DNA of 64,000 nt from Marinilactibacillus sp. Marseille-P9653 (GCF_916618885.1 NZ_CAKAKH010000001.1:1302001-1366000); one strand, 5' to 3'. Positions 9,778 through 19,110 are shown, counted from the stretch's first letter. Notes: generated from the sequence alone by a model not told the origin. Numbers and translations: made by a program.

Positions 9778-11034
9778 ATGAAATTGAATAAAAAGATGTT
9801 ACTCGGTACTGCTTCTTTATCACTTGGTTTGCTAGCGGGATGCGGAAATGATAACGAAATTGTACTTTGGACACCCTTAACAGGCGAAGATGGACAAGTA
9901 ATGGATGAAATGATTCAAGAGTACAATGATACTGATCCAGAATTTCCAGTGTCTCAAGTTATTACTCCAGATTTATACACGCAAATCTATACAGTTATGA
10001 ATACAGGTGAAGGAACACCCGATCTTTCAATCATACATGCAGACAGAGTTCAAGGGTTTGTTGAATTAGACATGCTTGAGCCCTTTGATGAATTAATGTC
10101 GATTCAGGATGTACTTAGCTCAGAAAACTATATCGATCAGGCATGGGATGCTGGAACTGTAAATGACTCTCAGTATACAATTCCTTTAGATATCCACTCC
10201 AATGTGCTTTATTACAATGAAGATTTGTTAGCTCAATATGGTGCTGAAAGTTTCCTTGATGATGATGTTTTAACTTTTGATGAAATTATGTCACTTGAAG
10301 GTCAATTAGATGAAGGCGTTTACGCTATCAACAATGCTTTAATTTCATGGGTATTGCTTGCTGAAACAGTGAACTTAGGTGGAGATATCAGTGATGCTGA
10401 TGGTAATCCAACAATTAACACTCCTGAAATGCAAGAAGCAATGGAAGCGCTTGTCCAAGTAGAACAAGCTGGTTTAATGACACCTAATGGTGAAGATGGG
10501 TTTGCAATGTTCCAAGGACAATCTGTTTTATTCTCTTCTGATGGAACTTGGTCTTCCCTAGCACACGATATGGTAGAAGATTTGAATTATGGAATTACAA
10601 ACATCTATGCATTTGATAATGAAACTTTCCATAACCGTGGATCTGCTCACTTGTTCTCAATGCTTACGAGCGAAAGCCGTTCTGATGAAAAAGAACAAGG
10701 TATAGCAGATTTCCTTGCATGGGTGAATCAAAACTCCATTACATGGGCTGAAGCTGGACAAATCGTTGCAAGTAGAGATGTATACGAATCTGAAGAATTC
10801 CAGACTTATCCTCAATCATTCTTCACTAAATCACAAGAACAATTAGACTCACTATTGATTTTCGATTACGAATACTATGGATACGTTGAGGCAGCGATCA
10901 ATACCGTAATCAATGATATGCTATACGGTGGGATTACAGTAGAAGATGGTTTAGCTGCTGCACAAAATGAAGTTGAAGATCTAGTAGCTCAAGGTCACGG
11001 AGCGGATATCAATATTGAAGCTGAAGAAGAATAA
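9778..11034 (+). CDS. sugar ABC transporter substrate-binding lipoprotein 2
   Basis: Family 1 solute-binding protein, 418 aa, with lipoprotein signal ending in lipobox LAGC (Cys22). The mature part begins EIVLWTPLTGEDGQVMDEMI and shows the CUT1 features GTPDLSIIHADRVQGFVELD and YTIPLDIHSNVLYYNEDLLAQYG. AGGAGG lies 6 bp before the ATG. It opens the operon that continues with two permeases, a small membrane protein, two GH43 enzymes and a GH51 enzyme, so arabinan-derived oligosaccharides are its likely cargo. It is only distantly similar to binding protein 1, suggesting that the two importers take different oligosaccharides. Confidence 0.9.
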   Translation: MKLNKKMLLGTASLSLGLLAGCGNDNEIVLWTPLTGEDGQVMDEMIQEYNDTDPEFPVSQVITPDLYTQIYTVMNTGEGTPDLSIIHADRVQGFVELDMLEPFDELMSIQDVLSSENYIDQAWDAGTVNDSQYTIPLDIHSNVLYYNEDLLAQYGAESFLDDDVLTFDEIMSLEGQLDEGVYAINNALISWVLLAETVNLGGDISDADGNPTINTPEMQEAMEALVQVEQAGLMTPNGEDGFAMFQGQSVLFSSDGTWSSLAHDMVEDLNYGITNIYAFDNETFHNRGSAHLFSMLTSESRSDEKEQGIADFLAWVNQNSITWAEAGQIVASRDVYESEEFQTYPQSFFTKSQEQLDSLLIFDYEYYGYVEAAINTVINDMLYGGITVEDGLAAAQNEVEDLVAQGHGADINIEAEEE

Positions 11035-11067
11035 ACTGATTAGAGAATAGCTTGATCAATTTAGACT

Positions 11068-11110
11068 AAAGCGAGAATCTAGTAGTAATATAGAACTCGC
11101 TTTTTCTTTT
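11068..11110 (+). terminator. attenuator-like hairpin between binding protein and permeases
   Basis: An 8-bp stem AAAGCGAG / CTCGCTTT around a 20-nt loop followed by a T-rich run. No promoter is seen before the next gene, so this is best read as a partial terminator or 3'-end stabiliser that keeps binding protein in excess over the permeases. Confidence 0.65.
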
Positions 11111-11133
11111 TTGAAGTTGAAAGGAGAATAAAG

Positions 11134-12051
11134 ATGGAAAAAGCATTATCCAATGACAACGTTAAACAATCTAAAGGAAAAGGCATCAATTTCAAACAAT
11201 GGCTATTTATCGGTCCGCATTTTATTTTCTTCTTAGTATTTATTCTATTCCCCATGTTTTACGGACTATATGCATCTTTTACAAGATGGAATTTAATAGG
11301 TTCACCAAGATGGGTAGGTTTGGAAAACTATGAAGCAATCTTACTGAATCCTGATTCCTCATTTTATAGTCAATTTAGAAATGGTTTAGTGAATACATTA
11401 ATCTTTGTAGCAGGTACTGTTCCCCTTCAAGTCATTATTCCTTTAGTTCTAGCAGTGATGCTTCAACATAAAGGTGTAAAAGGAAAAGGTTTTTTCCAAG
11501 CAATATTCTATATACCAGGTTTGATTTCAGTGACCGCCGCAGCACTTGTATGGCTATTGATTTTTAATCCACGTTTAGGCCCTGTAAATAATTTGTTAGG
11601 TTCAAACGTTACATGGGCGGTAAACCAGCCATATGCATGGCTCATTATTTTTATGATGACTCTCTGGGGATCGATAGGAGGGAATATGGTTATTTACAGG
11701 TCTGCAATGAGTGGAATATCGAATGACTTGTATGAAGCAGCAGAAATTGATGGTGCAACGAGTTTTGTGAAATTCTTTAAAATAACAATACCTACGATAA
11801 AATTCCCTTTACTATATACTATTGTTATGTCGACTGCGGGAGCTTTTAATGTTTATGCACAGCCATTAATGGTAACAAGCGGAGGTCCGGATCAGTCAAC
11901 ATTTGTTTTAATGATGTATATTCGTAATCTTGCTTTTGGTCAAGGTCAATCTGTCGCAGGTATGGCTGCAGCGATGTCAATCTTATTAGGCTTAGTTATC
12001 GTTGTTATAGCAGCTTTCCAATTCAGAATTATGTATCGGAGTTCAAAATAG
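11134..12051 (+). CDS. sugar ABC transporter permease 2A (MalF/AraP-like)
   Basis: A 305-aa permease with six hydrophobic spans; the first is QWLFIGPHFIFFLVFILFPM and the family motif GLYASFTRWNLIG follows. The EAA loop EAAEIDGATSFVKFFKITIP lies near residues 206-225. AAGGAG is placed 6-8 bp before the ATG. It is 16 bp upstream of its partner permease. No ATPase gene accompanies the operon. Substrate assignment to arabino-oligosaccharides is by operon context only. Confidence 0.92.
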   Translation: MEKALSNDNVKQSKGKGINFKQWLFIGPHFIFFLVFILFPMFYGLYASFTRWNLIGSPRWVGLENYEAILLNPDSSFYSQFRNGLVNTLIFVAGTVPLQVIIPLVLAVMLQHKGVKGKGFFQAIFYIPGLISVTAAALVWLLIFNPRLGPVNNLLGSNVTWAVNQPYAWLIIFMMTLWGSIGGNMVIYRSAMSGISNDLYEAAEIDGATSFVKFFKITIPTIKFPLLYTIVMSTAGAFNVYAQPLMVTSGGPDQSTFVLMMYIRNLAFGQGQSVAGMAAAMSILLGLVIVVIAAFQFRIMYRSSK

Positions 12052-12067
12052 AAAGGAGCAAATTAAG

Positions 12068-12919
12068 ATGGCACACTCAAAATCATTTCAAATCACTAAA
12101 TGGATTTGTTATGTTCTATTAACTATAGTAGCGTTTATTTGGTTATTACCTGCTGTTTATGCGTTGACTACTTCATTTAAATCTCAATCAGATGTTATGC
12201 AGACAGGATTCAGACTGTTACCAGCCTCATGGATCATGGATAACTATGTACGTGTCTTATCAAATACGTCTAGTGCTCCAATCGTGAGATGGTTCTTTAA
12301 CTCTTTATTCATCTCAACTTCACATACGTTACTAATGATGGTGTTTGTTTCATTAGCAGCCTTTGGGTATGCACGAATGGATTTTAAATATAGAGATGCG
12401 TTGTTCTTCACAATTTTAGCAATTTCAATGTTTCCTGCAGTCGTAAACATCATTCCTAACTACATGATCGTTCACAGATTAGGTTGGGTTAATACGCCTT
12501 TAGCGGTTATTATGCCTGGTCTTGGAGGAGTAGGAAATGTATTCTTGGTTCGCCAGTTTATGCAAGGTCTACCTAAGTCTTACGATGAATCTGCTCGAAT
12601 GGATGGTGCAAACGACTTTACAATTTACTTTAAAATTATCTTGCCACTAATTAAGCCTGTTCTTATCGTAACATCAATCTTCTCATTCACTGGATCATGG
12701 AATGATTTTTTATGGCCAACGATTGTACTGAATAATGTTAATCAATTGACGATTACGGCAGGACTTCAATTACTACAAGATATCTACGGAAATTATATGG
12801 TAATCGGTCAATTGATGGCATCCGCGTTCTTAGCAATGATTCCAACATCATTACTGTTTATTTTCGCACAGAAATACTTCATTGAATCATTGAATTTAAA
12901 TACTGGGATTAAAGGATAA
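12068..12919 (+). CDS. sugar ABC transporter permease 2B (MalG/AraQ-like)
   Basis: A 283-aa permease of importer 2 with six spans (first ICYVLLTIVAFIWLLPAVYA). The EAA loop DESARMDGANDFTIYFKIIL and the ending FAQKYFIESLNLNTGIKG, close to that of AraQ and MsmG proteins, place it in the MalG branch. AAAGGAG precedes the start. A small membrane protein gene follows after 21 bp in the same operon. Confidence 0.92.
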   Translation: MAHSKSFQITKWICYVLLTIVAFIWLLPAVYALTTSFKSQSDVMQTGFRLLPASWIMDNYVRVLSNTSSAPIVRWFFNSLFISTSHTLLMMVFVSLAAFGYARMDFKYRDALFFTILAISMFPAVVNIIPNYMIVHRLGWVNTPLAVIMPGLGGVGNVFLVRQFMQGLPKSYDESARMDGANDFTIYFKIILPLIKPVLIVTSIFSFTGSWNDFLWPTIVLNNVNQLTITAGLQLLQDIYGNYMVIGQLMASAFLAMIPTSLLFIFAQKYFIESLNLNTGIKG

Positions 12920-12940
12920 TATAGAAGGAGGCATTCTGTT

Positions 12941-13387
12941 ATGGATAGAAAAACAGAAAGAAAACTAATCATTGCAGCATCAGTATGGCACTTTATCAAC
13001 GCAATATTGACCATATTTGTTTTTGGACTTTGGTTTAAGAATAGTGGTGATTTATCCATAACGGAAATCTATCCTGAAATGGCAGGTGGTAGTGGTAGTT
13101 TTGTAGATATCTTATATACTGTCATGACAAGCTATGGACTAATTATCATTTTAGTAGGCATAATCAATATTTATTGCCTTAAGTTTATGAAAGATAATGA
13201 AATCAATAAAAAATGGCAAGTTTGGATGGTAGTTATGTGTTTAGCATCATTCTTGACAATTGATGTTATTAGTTCGTTATTATATATGATCGTTTTGGTA
13301 ACTTATAGTTCGAAAAATAAAGCAATACGTTTAAAACATGAATCAAAAAAAACTAATCTCATTGTAAATCAGGAGGCAATTATATGA
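12941..13387 (+). CDS. small membrane protein of unknown function in the arabinan operon
   Basis: A 148-aa protein with three or four hydrophobic segments (about residues 10-31, 55-82 and 92-117) and a basic, polar C-terminus. A clear GAAGGAGG site precedes the ATG, and the stop overlaps the next start in ATGA, so the frame is real and coupled to the GH43 gene. I do not recognise the family. The extracytoplasmic loop is rich in glycine and serine (GGSGS). It occupies the slot that DUF624 has after importer 1, so an accessory role to the importer is possible but unproven. Confidence 0.7.
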   Translation: MDRKTERKLIIAASVWHFINAILTIFVFGLWFKNSGDLSITEIYPEMAGGSGSFVDILYTVMTSYGLIIILVGIINIYCLKFMKDNEINKKWQVWMVVMCLASFLTIDVISSLLYMIVLVTYSSKNKAIRLKHESKKTNLIVNQEAII

Positions 13388-14349
13388 AAAGTGAAACATC
13401 TTATAACAACCCTATCGTACTGGAAAGAGCAGATCCATGGGTATACAAACATACAGATGGCTATTATTACTTCACTGGATCTGTTCCTGGTTATCAGGAA
13501 ATTGAAGTGAGAAGAGCAAAAACATTAAATGAACTTGAAGACGGAGAAAGAGCGAGTGTTTGGCATGCTCACGACGAAGGTGAAATGAGTAAACTAATCT
13601 GGGCTCCGGAAATTCATTTCATAAGAGGTGCTTGGTATATTTATTTTGCGGCTTCGCCATCCGAAAACCCTAAAAATGATATTCATCAACACCGTATGTA
13701 CGCACTAGAATGCAAGGATGAAAACCCATTAACCGGAAAATGGGAAGAAAAAGGACAGGTTATTACGCATATTAATAGCTTCTGTCTAGATGCAACAGCA
13801 TTTGAACATAATGACGATCTTTATTATGTTTGGGCACAGAAAGACCCTGCAATTCCAGGTAATTCCAACTTATATATATCTAAAATGGAGAATCCTTGGA
13901 CATTAAAGGGACATACGACATTACTGACGATTCCTGAATATGACTGGGAAAAAGTAGGATTTTTAGTTAATGAGGGTCCAGCTGTTTTGAAACGCAATGG
14001 AAAAATCTTTATTACGTATTCTGCGAGTGCGACTGATGAGAACTACGTAATGGGTTTAATATCAGCAGATGAGGACAGTGATTTATTAGATGGATATTCT
14101 TGGAAGAAATCTGAAAACCCAGTATTTAAATCTTCGGAAGAAAATAGTCTTTATGGACCTGGTCACAACTCCTTTACGAAATCTGAAGATGATCAAGAGG
14201 ACATACTTATTTATCACGCAAGACCAGAAAAGAACAAAGAAGGTGATCCGTTGGATAACCCTAACCGTCATGCAAATGCTCAAAAATTCAATTGGGATGA
14301 ATCAGGATTCCCTGATTTTGGTGTCCCGGGAGGCAAATATTTTCAATAA
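13384..14349 (+). CDS. GH43 glycosidase, probable intracellular alpha-L-arabinofuranosidase
   Basis: A 321-aa five-bladed beta-propeller enzyme without signal peptide. The GH43 catalytic triad is visible: general base Asp17 in ERADPW, pKa-setting Asp136 in FCLDATAF, general acid Glu197 in VNEGPAVLKRNGK. The blades carry typical repeats such as LIWAPEIHFIRGAWYIYFAAS. It most likely removes arabinofuranose from imported oligosaccharides together with GH51; xylosidase activity cannot be excluded because GH43 is polyspecific. The start overlaps the preceding gene by 4 bp, and a second GH43 gene follows after 26 bp. Confidence 0.88.
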   Translation: MKSETSYNNPIVLERADPWVYKHTDGYYYFTGSVPGYQEIEVRRAKTLNELEDGERASVWHAHDEGEMSKLIWAPEIHFIRGAWYIYFAASPSENPKNDIHQHRMYALECKDENPLTGKWEEKGQVITHINSFCLDATAFEHNDDLYYVWAQKDPAIPGNSNLYISKMENPWTLKGHTTLLTIPEYDWEKVGFLVNEGPAVLKRNGKIFITYSASATDENYVMGLISADEDSDLLDGYSWKKSENPVFKSSEENSLYGPGHNSFTKSEDDQEDILIYHARPEKNKEGDPLDNPNRHANAQKFNWDESGFPDFGVPGGKYFQ

Positions 14350-14375
14350 ATCGTTTATTAAGAAAGGAATCATAA

Positions 14376-16007
14376 ATGACTAAAAAGAGAAAGACAGCAA
14401 TCGGACTTTTTTTTGCAGTGATTTTTCTAATTGGAGTGAGTGGCTTTATGGTTTATTCAAACGGCATTAAAAGGCCTAATACAAATGAGTGGACAACTCA
14501 AACAAGAAACAGTGTATCTATACATGATCCAGCTGTTCGTTCAGTTATAGATGAAAATGGTGAAGAAACGTTTTACTTATTTGGAACGCATGTGGCACAA
14601 GCTAAAACAAAGGACTTCTCGACTTGGGAAGTTCCGCATATGACCGAATACGAAAATATGAAAGATAATATTATCTTTGGTAATACAAACGAAAATCTTA
14701 AAAAAACTTTCGAGTGGGCTGGTCATGATGATGCAGACTCTGGTAATGGTGGTTATGGGTTATGGGCTCCAGACGTCATCTGGAATGATCATTTCGAATG
14801 GTCTACTGGTGAAAAAGGTGCTTACTTGATGTACTATTCTGCTAGTTCTACATGGAGAAGATCAGCTATCGTCTTAATGGCTTCTCCAAGTATCGAAGGA
14901 CCATACACGTATGTTGACACGATTATGTATTCTGGTTTTACTTCTGAAGATTCTACAGATGGTAGTGAGCGCAACATCAATTATGAAGGTACACATTTAC
15001 CTGAATTAATTGAAGAAGGCAAGATTTCAGAGTTCAATGACCAATGGGTAAGAATGGGTGGTAGAGAATACAATACAGACTATGCACCAAATGCAATTGA
15101 TCCTGCACCTTTCTATGATGAAAATGGAAAGTTTTGGCTAGTCTATGGTTCTTGGTCTGGTGGTATTCATCTACTTGAACTAGAAGATGCGACTGGAAAA
15201 CCTATTTATCCAAGCGAAGACGGGATGACTGAAGACGGTCGGACAATTGATCGATACTTCGGTACGAAGCTTTTTGGAGGGTATCATCAATCTGGTGAAG
15301 GTCCTTATATCGTCTATGATGAAGATACGGGTTATTATAATTTATGGCTGACATATGGCGGTTTAGCTGCAAATGGTGGGTACAACATGCGCGTATTCAG
15401 ATCTGAAACAGTTGATGGTCCTTATGTTGATGCTAAAGGACATACGGCCATTTTTGATTCTAGTAGCTTGAATTCAAATTATGGAATCAAACTTCTAGGA
15501 AACTATGACTTTACCGGTCTGGAACAAGGGTATCGTGCTCCGGGCCATAATTCAGTAGTCAAAACTCAAGATGGAGAATGGCTATTAGTATTCCATTCCA
15601 GATTCAATCTAGGTACCGAAGCTCACGAAGTTAGAGCGCACCACATGATTCATAATGAAGATAATTGGTTAGTTCCAATGCCTTATGCCTTTAAAGGCGA
15701 GTATGTAGATACTACTTCATTAGCTTCGGAAGAATTAAGCGGCAGCTTTGAATTCATCAATCATGGAACAGAAAATTCTTCAGAAATGATTGAGACACTT
15801 ATGATTGACCTTACTGAAGAAGGTGAAATATCTGGAGATCTTCAAGGTACTTGGAATTTATCTGATCAGAATTTTTTAACTATTTCGACTAATGAGGCAA
15901 TTTATAAAGGTATTGCTGCTAAGCAACAAGATGAGTTTGGAGAAGAAAGAATCGTATTCTCAGCTTTTGGTGACAATAACGAAATGATCTGGGGCATTAG
16001 ACCATAA
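14376..16007 (+). CDS. GH43 endo-1,5-alpha-L-arabinanase, exported and membrane-anchored
   Basis: A 543-aa enzyme that cuts the alpha-1,5 backbone of arabinan outside the cell. Residues 1-28 (KKRK, then a 21-residue hydrophobic stretch) form a Sec signal or signal anchor; no lipobox is present. The GH43 triad is Asp51 in SIHDPAV, Asp242 in [20 protein letters not shown] and Glu308 in SGEGPYIVY, and [11 protein letters not shown] is typical of arabinanases. After about residue 440 a second beta-rich domain follows, as in B. subtilis Abn2-type two-domain arabinanases. AAGGAA precedes the ATG. Its place between an intracellular GH43 and GH51 fits stepwise arabinan degradation. Confidence 0.88.
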   Translation: MTKKRKTAIGLFFAVIFLIGVSGFMVYSNGIKRPNTNEWTTQTRNSVSIHDPAVRSVIDENGEETFYLFGTHVAQAKTKDFSTWEVPHMTEYENMKDNIIFGNTNENLKKTFEWAGHDDADSGNGGYGLWAPDVIWNDHFEWSTGEKGAYLMYYSASSTWRRSAIVLMASPSIEGPYTYVDTIMYSGFTSEDSTDGSERNINYEGTHLPELIEEGKISEFNDQWVRMGGREYNTDYAPNAIDPAPFYDENGKFWLVYGSWSGGIHLLELEDATGKPIYPSEDGMTEDGRTIDRYFGTKLFGGYHQSGEGPYIVYDEDTGYYNLWLTYGGLAANGGYNMRVFRSETVDGPYVDAKGHTAIFDSSSLNSNYGIKLLGNYDFTGLEQGYRAPGHNSVVKTQDGEWLLVFHSRFNLGTEAHEVRAHHMIHNEDNWLVPMPYAFKGEYVDTTSLASEELSGSFEFINHGTENSSEMIETLMIDLTEEGEISGDLQGTWNLSDQNFLTISTNEAIYKGIAAKQQDEFGEERIVFSAFGDNNEMIWGIRP

Positions 16008-16030
16008 AGAAAACTACAAGGAGTGTAAAA

Positions 16031-17479
16031 ATGACAGTTGAAGTATTAACAAGCAAAAAAGGACCTACAATCAGTAAGTATATCTATGGACAATTTGCCG
16101 AGCATTTAGGTAGATGTATCTATGAAGGCGTTTGGGTAGGAAAAGACTCAGATATTCCTAACAATGAAGGTATTCGTCTAGATGTAGTAGAAGCACTTAA
16201 AGCAATCAAAGTTCCGGTTGTAAGATGGCCTGGAGGATGCTTCGCAGATGAATACCACTGGAAAGATGGAATCGGAACGCCAGCAGAACGTAAAACCATT
16301 GTCAACACACACTGGGGTGGAGTTGTAGAAAACAATCATTTCGGTACGCATGAATTCTTCCATCTATTAGACCTGTTAGGTGCAGAAGCATACGTGAACG
16401 GTAACGTAGGAAGCGGCACAGTTCAGGAAATGCAAGAATGGGTAGAGTACATTACCTTCGAGGGTGAGTCCCCAATGTCTAACCTCCGTAAAGAAAATGG
16501 TAGTGAGTCTGCATGGGAAATGAAATTCTTTGGTGTTGGAAACGAGAGCTGGGGATGCGGTGGAAATATGCGTCCAGAGTACTACGCGGACCTTTACCGT
16601 CGCTATCAAACTTATGTTAGAAACTATACAGATAAACATGTTTATAAAATTGCTTGTGGACCAAACATTGACGATTATAACTGGATGGAACAAGTGATGA
16701 AAATCGCAGCACCATTTATGGACGGAATCAGTCTACACCATTATGCATTAACTGGTGAATGGGAAGATAAAGGACCAGCTACTAATTTCCCAGAAGCACA
16801 ATGGCACTCATTGATCGATAGTGCTAAGAAAATGGATGAACTGATTACAAAACATTCTACGATTATGGATAAATATGATCCTGAAAAACGTGTTGGATTA
16901 ATCGTTGATGAGTGGGGTTCATGGTTAGCGGTTGAAAATGGAACTAACCCAGGATTCTTGTACCAACAAAACACAATTCGTGATGCAATGGTAGCCAGTG
17001 TTACATTAAATATTTTCCACAAGCATGCTGATCGTGTACAAATGGCTAATATCGCTCAAATGGTCAATGTTTTGCAGGCAATGCTGTTGACAGAAGGTGA
17101 AAAAATGATCAAAACGCCAACTTACCACGTATTTGATCTTTATACTCATCACCAAGACGCTGAATTAATTGACACTTATGGAGAGACTCAAGAGTCAATC
17201 GACTATACGGTATCTAAAAAGGATGGTAAAGTGGCAATCTCAGTTTGTAATTATGGTCTTCAAGGTAAAGAAACAGTCTCATTCAATTTACCTGATTACT
17301 CATTTAATTCAGCTGAAGCTTGGATTGTATCTGCTAATGAAATGGATGCACATAATACATTTGAAAATCCAGAAGTTGTATCAAAAAAATCTTTTGAAGA
17401 TTTTAAGATTGATGGTAGTACAGTATCATTAACGCTTCCAGCTATGAGTGTTACAACTTTATTGATTAAAGAGAATTAA
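16031..17479 (+). CDS. GH51 alpha-L-arabinofuranosidase, second copy
   Basis: A 482-aa cytoplasmic clan GH-A enzyme. Acid/base Glu172 ([13 protein letters not shown]) and nucleophile Glu294 (LIVDEWGSW) are intact, with the family block [19 protein letters not shown] at the N-terminus and [17 protein letters not shown]. The sequence is of the Xsa/Abf2 type and quite unlike the GH51 at 3959, so this is not a recent duplication. AAGGAGTG precedes the start. It closes the importer 2 operon apart from the short DUF6171 gene, whose start follows its stop by one base. Confidence 0.93.
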   Translation: MTVEVLTSKKGPTISKYIYGQFAEHLGRCIYEGVWVGKDSDIPNNEGIRLDVVEALKAIKVPVVRWPGGCFADEYHWKDGIGTPAERKTIVNTHWGGVVENNHFGTHEFFHLLDLLGAEAYVNGNVGSGTVQEMQEWVEYITFEGESPMSNLRKENGSESAWEMKFFGVGNESWGCGGNMRPEYYADLYRRYQTYVRNYTDKHVYKIACGPNIDDYNWMEQVMKIAAPFMDGISLHHYALTGEWEDKGPATNFPEAQWHSLIDSAKKMDELITKHSTIMDKYDPEKRVGLIVDEWGSWLAVENGTNPGFLYQQNTIRDAMVASVTLNIFHKHADRVQMANIAQMVNVLQAMLLTEGEKMIKTPTYHVFDLYTHHQDAELIDTYGETQESIDYTVSKKDGKVAISVCNYGLQGKETVSFNLPDYSFNSAEAWIVSANEMDAHNTFENPEVVSKKSFEDFKIDGSTVSLTLPAMSVTTLLIKEN

Positions 17480-17480
17480 T

Positions 17481-17717
17481 ATGTCTTGCAAAACATGTGA
17501 AAGACTTGAAGCTTTAGCTGGAGAAGATGTATTGATTTCTATAGAAGAGCAATTAAGCTTGGAAGTTGACTTAGCATCAGAAAAATTAAAAGATAAAAGG
17601 CTTTCGGTATGTGAAACTTGTCCATTCTTTCGAAACCATACTTGTACGAAATGTGGATGTTACGCTATGTTTAGAGCGAGTTTGAACTATAAAAACTGTC
17701 CTGTTGGTAAATGGTGA
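17481..17717 (+). CDS. DUF6171-type cysteine-rich small protein
   Basis: A 78-aa protein with eight cysteines in paired CxxC-like arrays: SCKTCERL at the N-terminus and CETCPFF, CTKCGCYAMFRA and NCPVGKW in the second half, consistent with a structural zinc or iron site. The pattern matches the DUF6171 family, whose function is unknown. It starts one base after the GH51 stop with only a weak upstream AGAGA, so it is translationally coupled. A strong terminator follows, making it the last gene of the importer/arabinanase operon. Confidence 0.78.
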   Translation: MSCKTCERLEALAGEDVLISIEEQLSLEVDLASEKLKDKRLSVCETCPFFRNHTCTKCGCYAMFRASLNYKNCPVGKW

Positions 17718-17730
17718 AAAGTGAGTGAAC

Positions 17731-17765
17731 TAAGAAAAGGATGCTGATGCATCCTTTTCTTAATA
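17731..17765 (+). terminator. terminator closing the importer 2 / arabinanase operon
   Basis: A perfect 13-bp stem (TAAGAAAAGGATG / CATCCTTTTCTTA) with a 6-nt loop, 13 bp after the DUF6171 stop. Confidence 0.88.
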
Positions 17766-17799
17766 CGTATAGGGTAACGAAAGATAATATATATTTAAT

Positions 17800-17815
17800 A
17801 TTTGTCTATACAAAT
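17800..17815 (+). promoter_or_regulatory. AraR box upstream of araR
   Basis: ATTTGTCTATACAAAT keeps both ATTTGT/ACAAAT arms of the AraR operator with a variant centre. It lies 57 bp centre to centre from the second araR box. Confidence 0.72.
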
Positions 17816-17845
17816 AACGATATTTCTTTAATTATACCCCTCGTT

Positions 17846-17851
17846 TATAGT
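17846..17851 (+). promoter_or_regulatory. probable -10 of the araR promoter
   Basis: TATAGT at 17846-17851, with a poor -35 (TTTCTT, 17823-17828) at 17-bp spacing. TACAAT at 17851-17856 is an alternative -10. The araR box at 17857 would cover the start site, implying autoregulation. Confidence 0.45.
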
Positions 17852-17856
17852 ACAAT

Positions 17857-17872
17857 TTATGTACGGACAAAT
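17857..17872 (+). promoter_or_regulatory. AraR box at the araR start site
   Basis: TTATGTACGGACAAAT: a GTACGGAC core and intact ACAAAT arm, between the -10 and the ribosome binding site of araR. Confidence 0.72.
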
Positions 17873-17889
17873 CGTAAGGAGTGAGATCA

Positions 17890-19005
17890 ATGTTGAATGA
17901 GCCGAAGTATATAACGATAAAAAAAGAATTGCAAGAAAAAATTAAAAATAATAGTTATTTATTAGGAAGTAAAATTCCTTCTGAAGCAGAATTGCGAAAA
18001 CAGTTTGACGTCAGTAGACATACCATTAGACAAGCGGTATCCGAATTAGTAAATGAAGGATTTTTAGTGAAGCAGCAAGGTTCAGGAACGTTTGTCAGTG
18101 ACCTATATAAAAAAGAAATTGTTACTTCTTCAAAAAGAACGATAGGTGTAATCACTACTTATTTATCGGATTATATTTTCCCTTCAATCATTAGGGGTAT
18201 TGAAGAAGAGCTTTCTAAACATGATTACTCTTTAATGCTATCAAGTACACGAAACAATGTAGACAATGAGCGAACATCTTTAGAAAGCATGATAGATCAG
18301 AATGTAGATGGGTTGATCGTTGAACCAACAAAAAGCAACTTAATGAATCCAAACTTGAATTACTATCTTAATCTATCAGAAAGACCCATACCTATGGTTA
18401 TGCTGAATGCTTCGTATGAAGAATTAGACTTCCCAGTTGTTGCAATAGATGATGTCAAAGCGGGACGAATAGCTACTGAGCATTTAATTGATCTGAATCA
18501 TACTAACATCGGTATTATAACTAAGGCAGACGATTTACAAGGTAAAAATCGTCTGAAAGGGTATATTAGAGCGTTATATGATGCAAAACTTTCATTCGAT
18601 AATAATTACATTATACGTTACGATACAGAGACAAAAGAAACGCTTCCTGAAATGATTCGTGATTTGTTGTTGTCTGAAAACGTACCGACTAGTTTCGTCT
18701 GCTATAACGACGAAGTAGCTGTCATGTTAATTAAAGAGATTAATGCAATTGGAAAAGTATGTCCAGATGATTTTTCAGTTGTTTCCCACGACAATAGCTT
18801 CTATAGTACAACTTTACCCTCTGTAAAGTTAACTTCAGTGGAACATCCAAAAGAAAACTTAGGTAGACAGGCAGCGATGATGCTCGTCAAGTCAATAGAA
18901 GAGGAAACAAAACTTGAATCTTATATATTCGATCCGGAACTAATTGTACGAAATTCTACTAAACGTTTGAGAGAAAACACTAAAATTGAAATAGCCCATT
19001 CGTAG
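17890..19005 (+). CDS. araR: arabinose-responsive repressor AraR (GntR-LacI chimera)
   Basis: A 371-aa repressor. Residues 1-70 form a GntR-type winged helix (PKYITIKKELQEKI, SEAELRKQFDVSRHTIRQAV, QGSGTFV), and the remainder is a LacI/GalR-type periplasmic-binding-like sensor (TIGVITTYLSDYIFPSIIRG, HTNIGIITKADDLQGKNRLKGY, SVVSHDNSFYSTTLPSVKLTSV). This chimera is diagnostic of Firmicute AraR, which leaves DNA on binding L-arabinose. The ATG at 17890 is 8 bp after AAGGAG; the GTG at 17881 lies within that site. Two AraR boxes upstream suggest autoregulation, and boxes elsewhere in the window define its regulon. Confidence 0.95.
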   Translation: MLNEPKYITIKKELQEKIKNNSYLLGSKIPSEAELRKQFDVSRHTIRQAVSELVNEGFLVKQQGSGTFVSDLYKKEIVTSSKRTIGVITTYLSDYIFPSIIRGIEEELSKHDYSLMLSSTRNNVDNERTSLESMIDQNVDGLIVEPTKSNLMNPNLNYYLNLSERPIPMVMLNASYEELDFPVVAIDDVKAGRIATEHLIDLNHTNIGIITKADDLQGKNRLKGYIRALYDAKLSFDNNYIIRYDTETKETLPEMIRDLLLSENVPTSFVCYNDEVAVMLIKEINAIGKVCPDDFSVVSHDNSFYSTTLPSVKLTSVEHPKENLGRQAAMMLVKSIEEETKLESYIFDPELIVRNSTKRLRENTKIEIAHS

Positions 19006-19009
19006 TTTA

Positions 19010-19025
19010 CAAGGTACGTTCGTGT
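19010..19025 (+). promoter_or_regulatory. AraR box 1 of araDAB
   Basis: CAAGGTACGTTCGTGT (core GTACGTTC), upstream of the -35, 55 bp centre to centre from box 2. Confidence 0.6.
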
Positions 19026-19061
19026 GCAACGTAAAATAATAGGAAATTTTCTATTATACAG

Positions 19062-19090
19062 TTGACACGTACGTACCTTTAATTTACAAT
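19062..19090 (+). promoter_or_regulatory. SigA-type promoter of the araD-araA-kinase operon
   Basis: Consensus -35 TTGACA (19062-19067), 17-bp spacer, -10 TACAAT (19085-19090). AraR box 2 occupies the spacer. Confidence 0.85.
19065..19080 (+). promoter_or_regulatory. AraR box 2 of araDAB
   Basis: ACACGTACGTACCTTT with complete GTACGTAC core, overlapping the -35 and spacer of the promoter. Confidence 0.78.
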
Positions 19091-19095
19091 AGATA

Positions 19096-19110
19096 TGTAA
19101 GCGTTATACA
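19096..19110 (+). promoter_or_regulatory. cre-like site downstream of the ara promoter
   Basis: TGTAAGCGTTATACA is a near match to the catabolite-responsive element with one offset at its 3' end; it begins about 6 bp past the -10. Confidence 0.5.

Noticed and set aside
14090-14383. Plus-strand frame of 97 codons at the end of the first GH43 gene
   Set aside because: Overlaps the GH43 gene in another frame and has no ribosome binding site.
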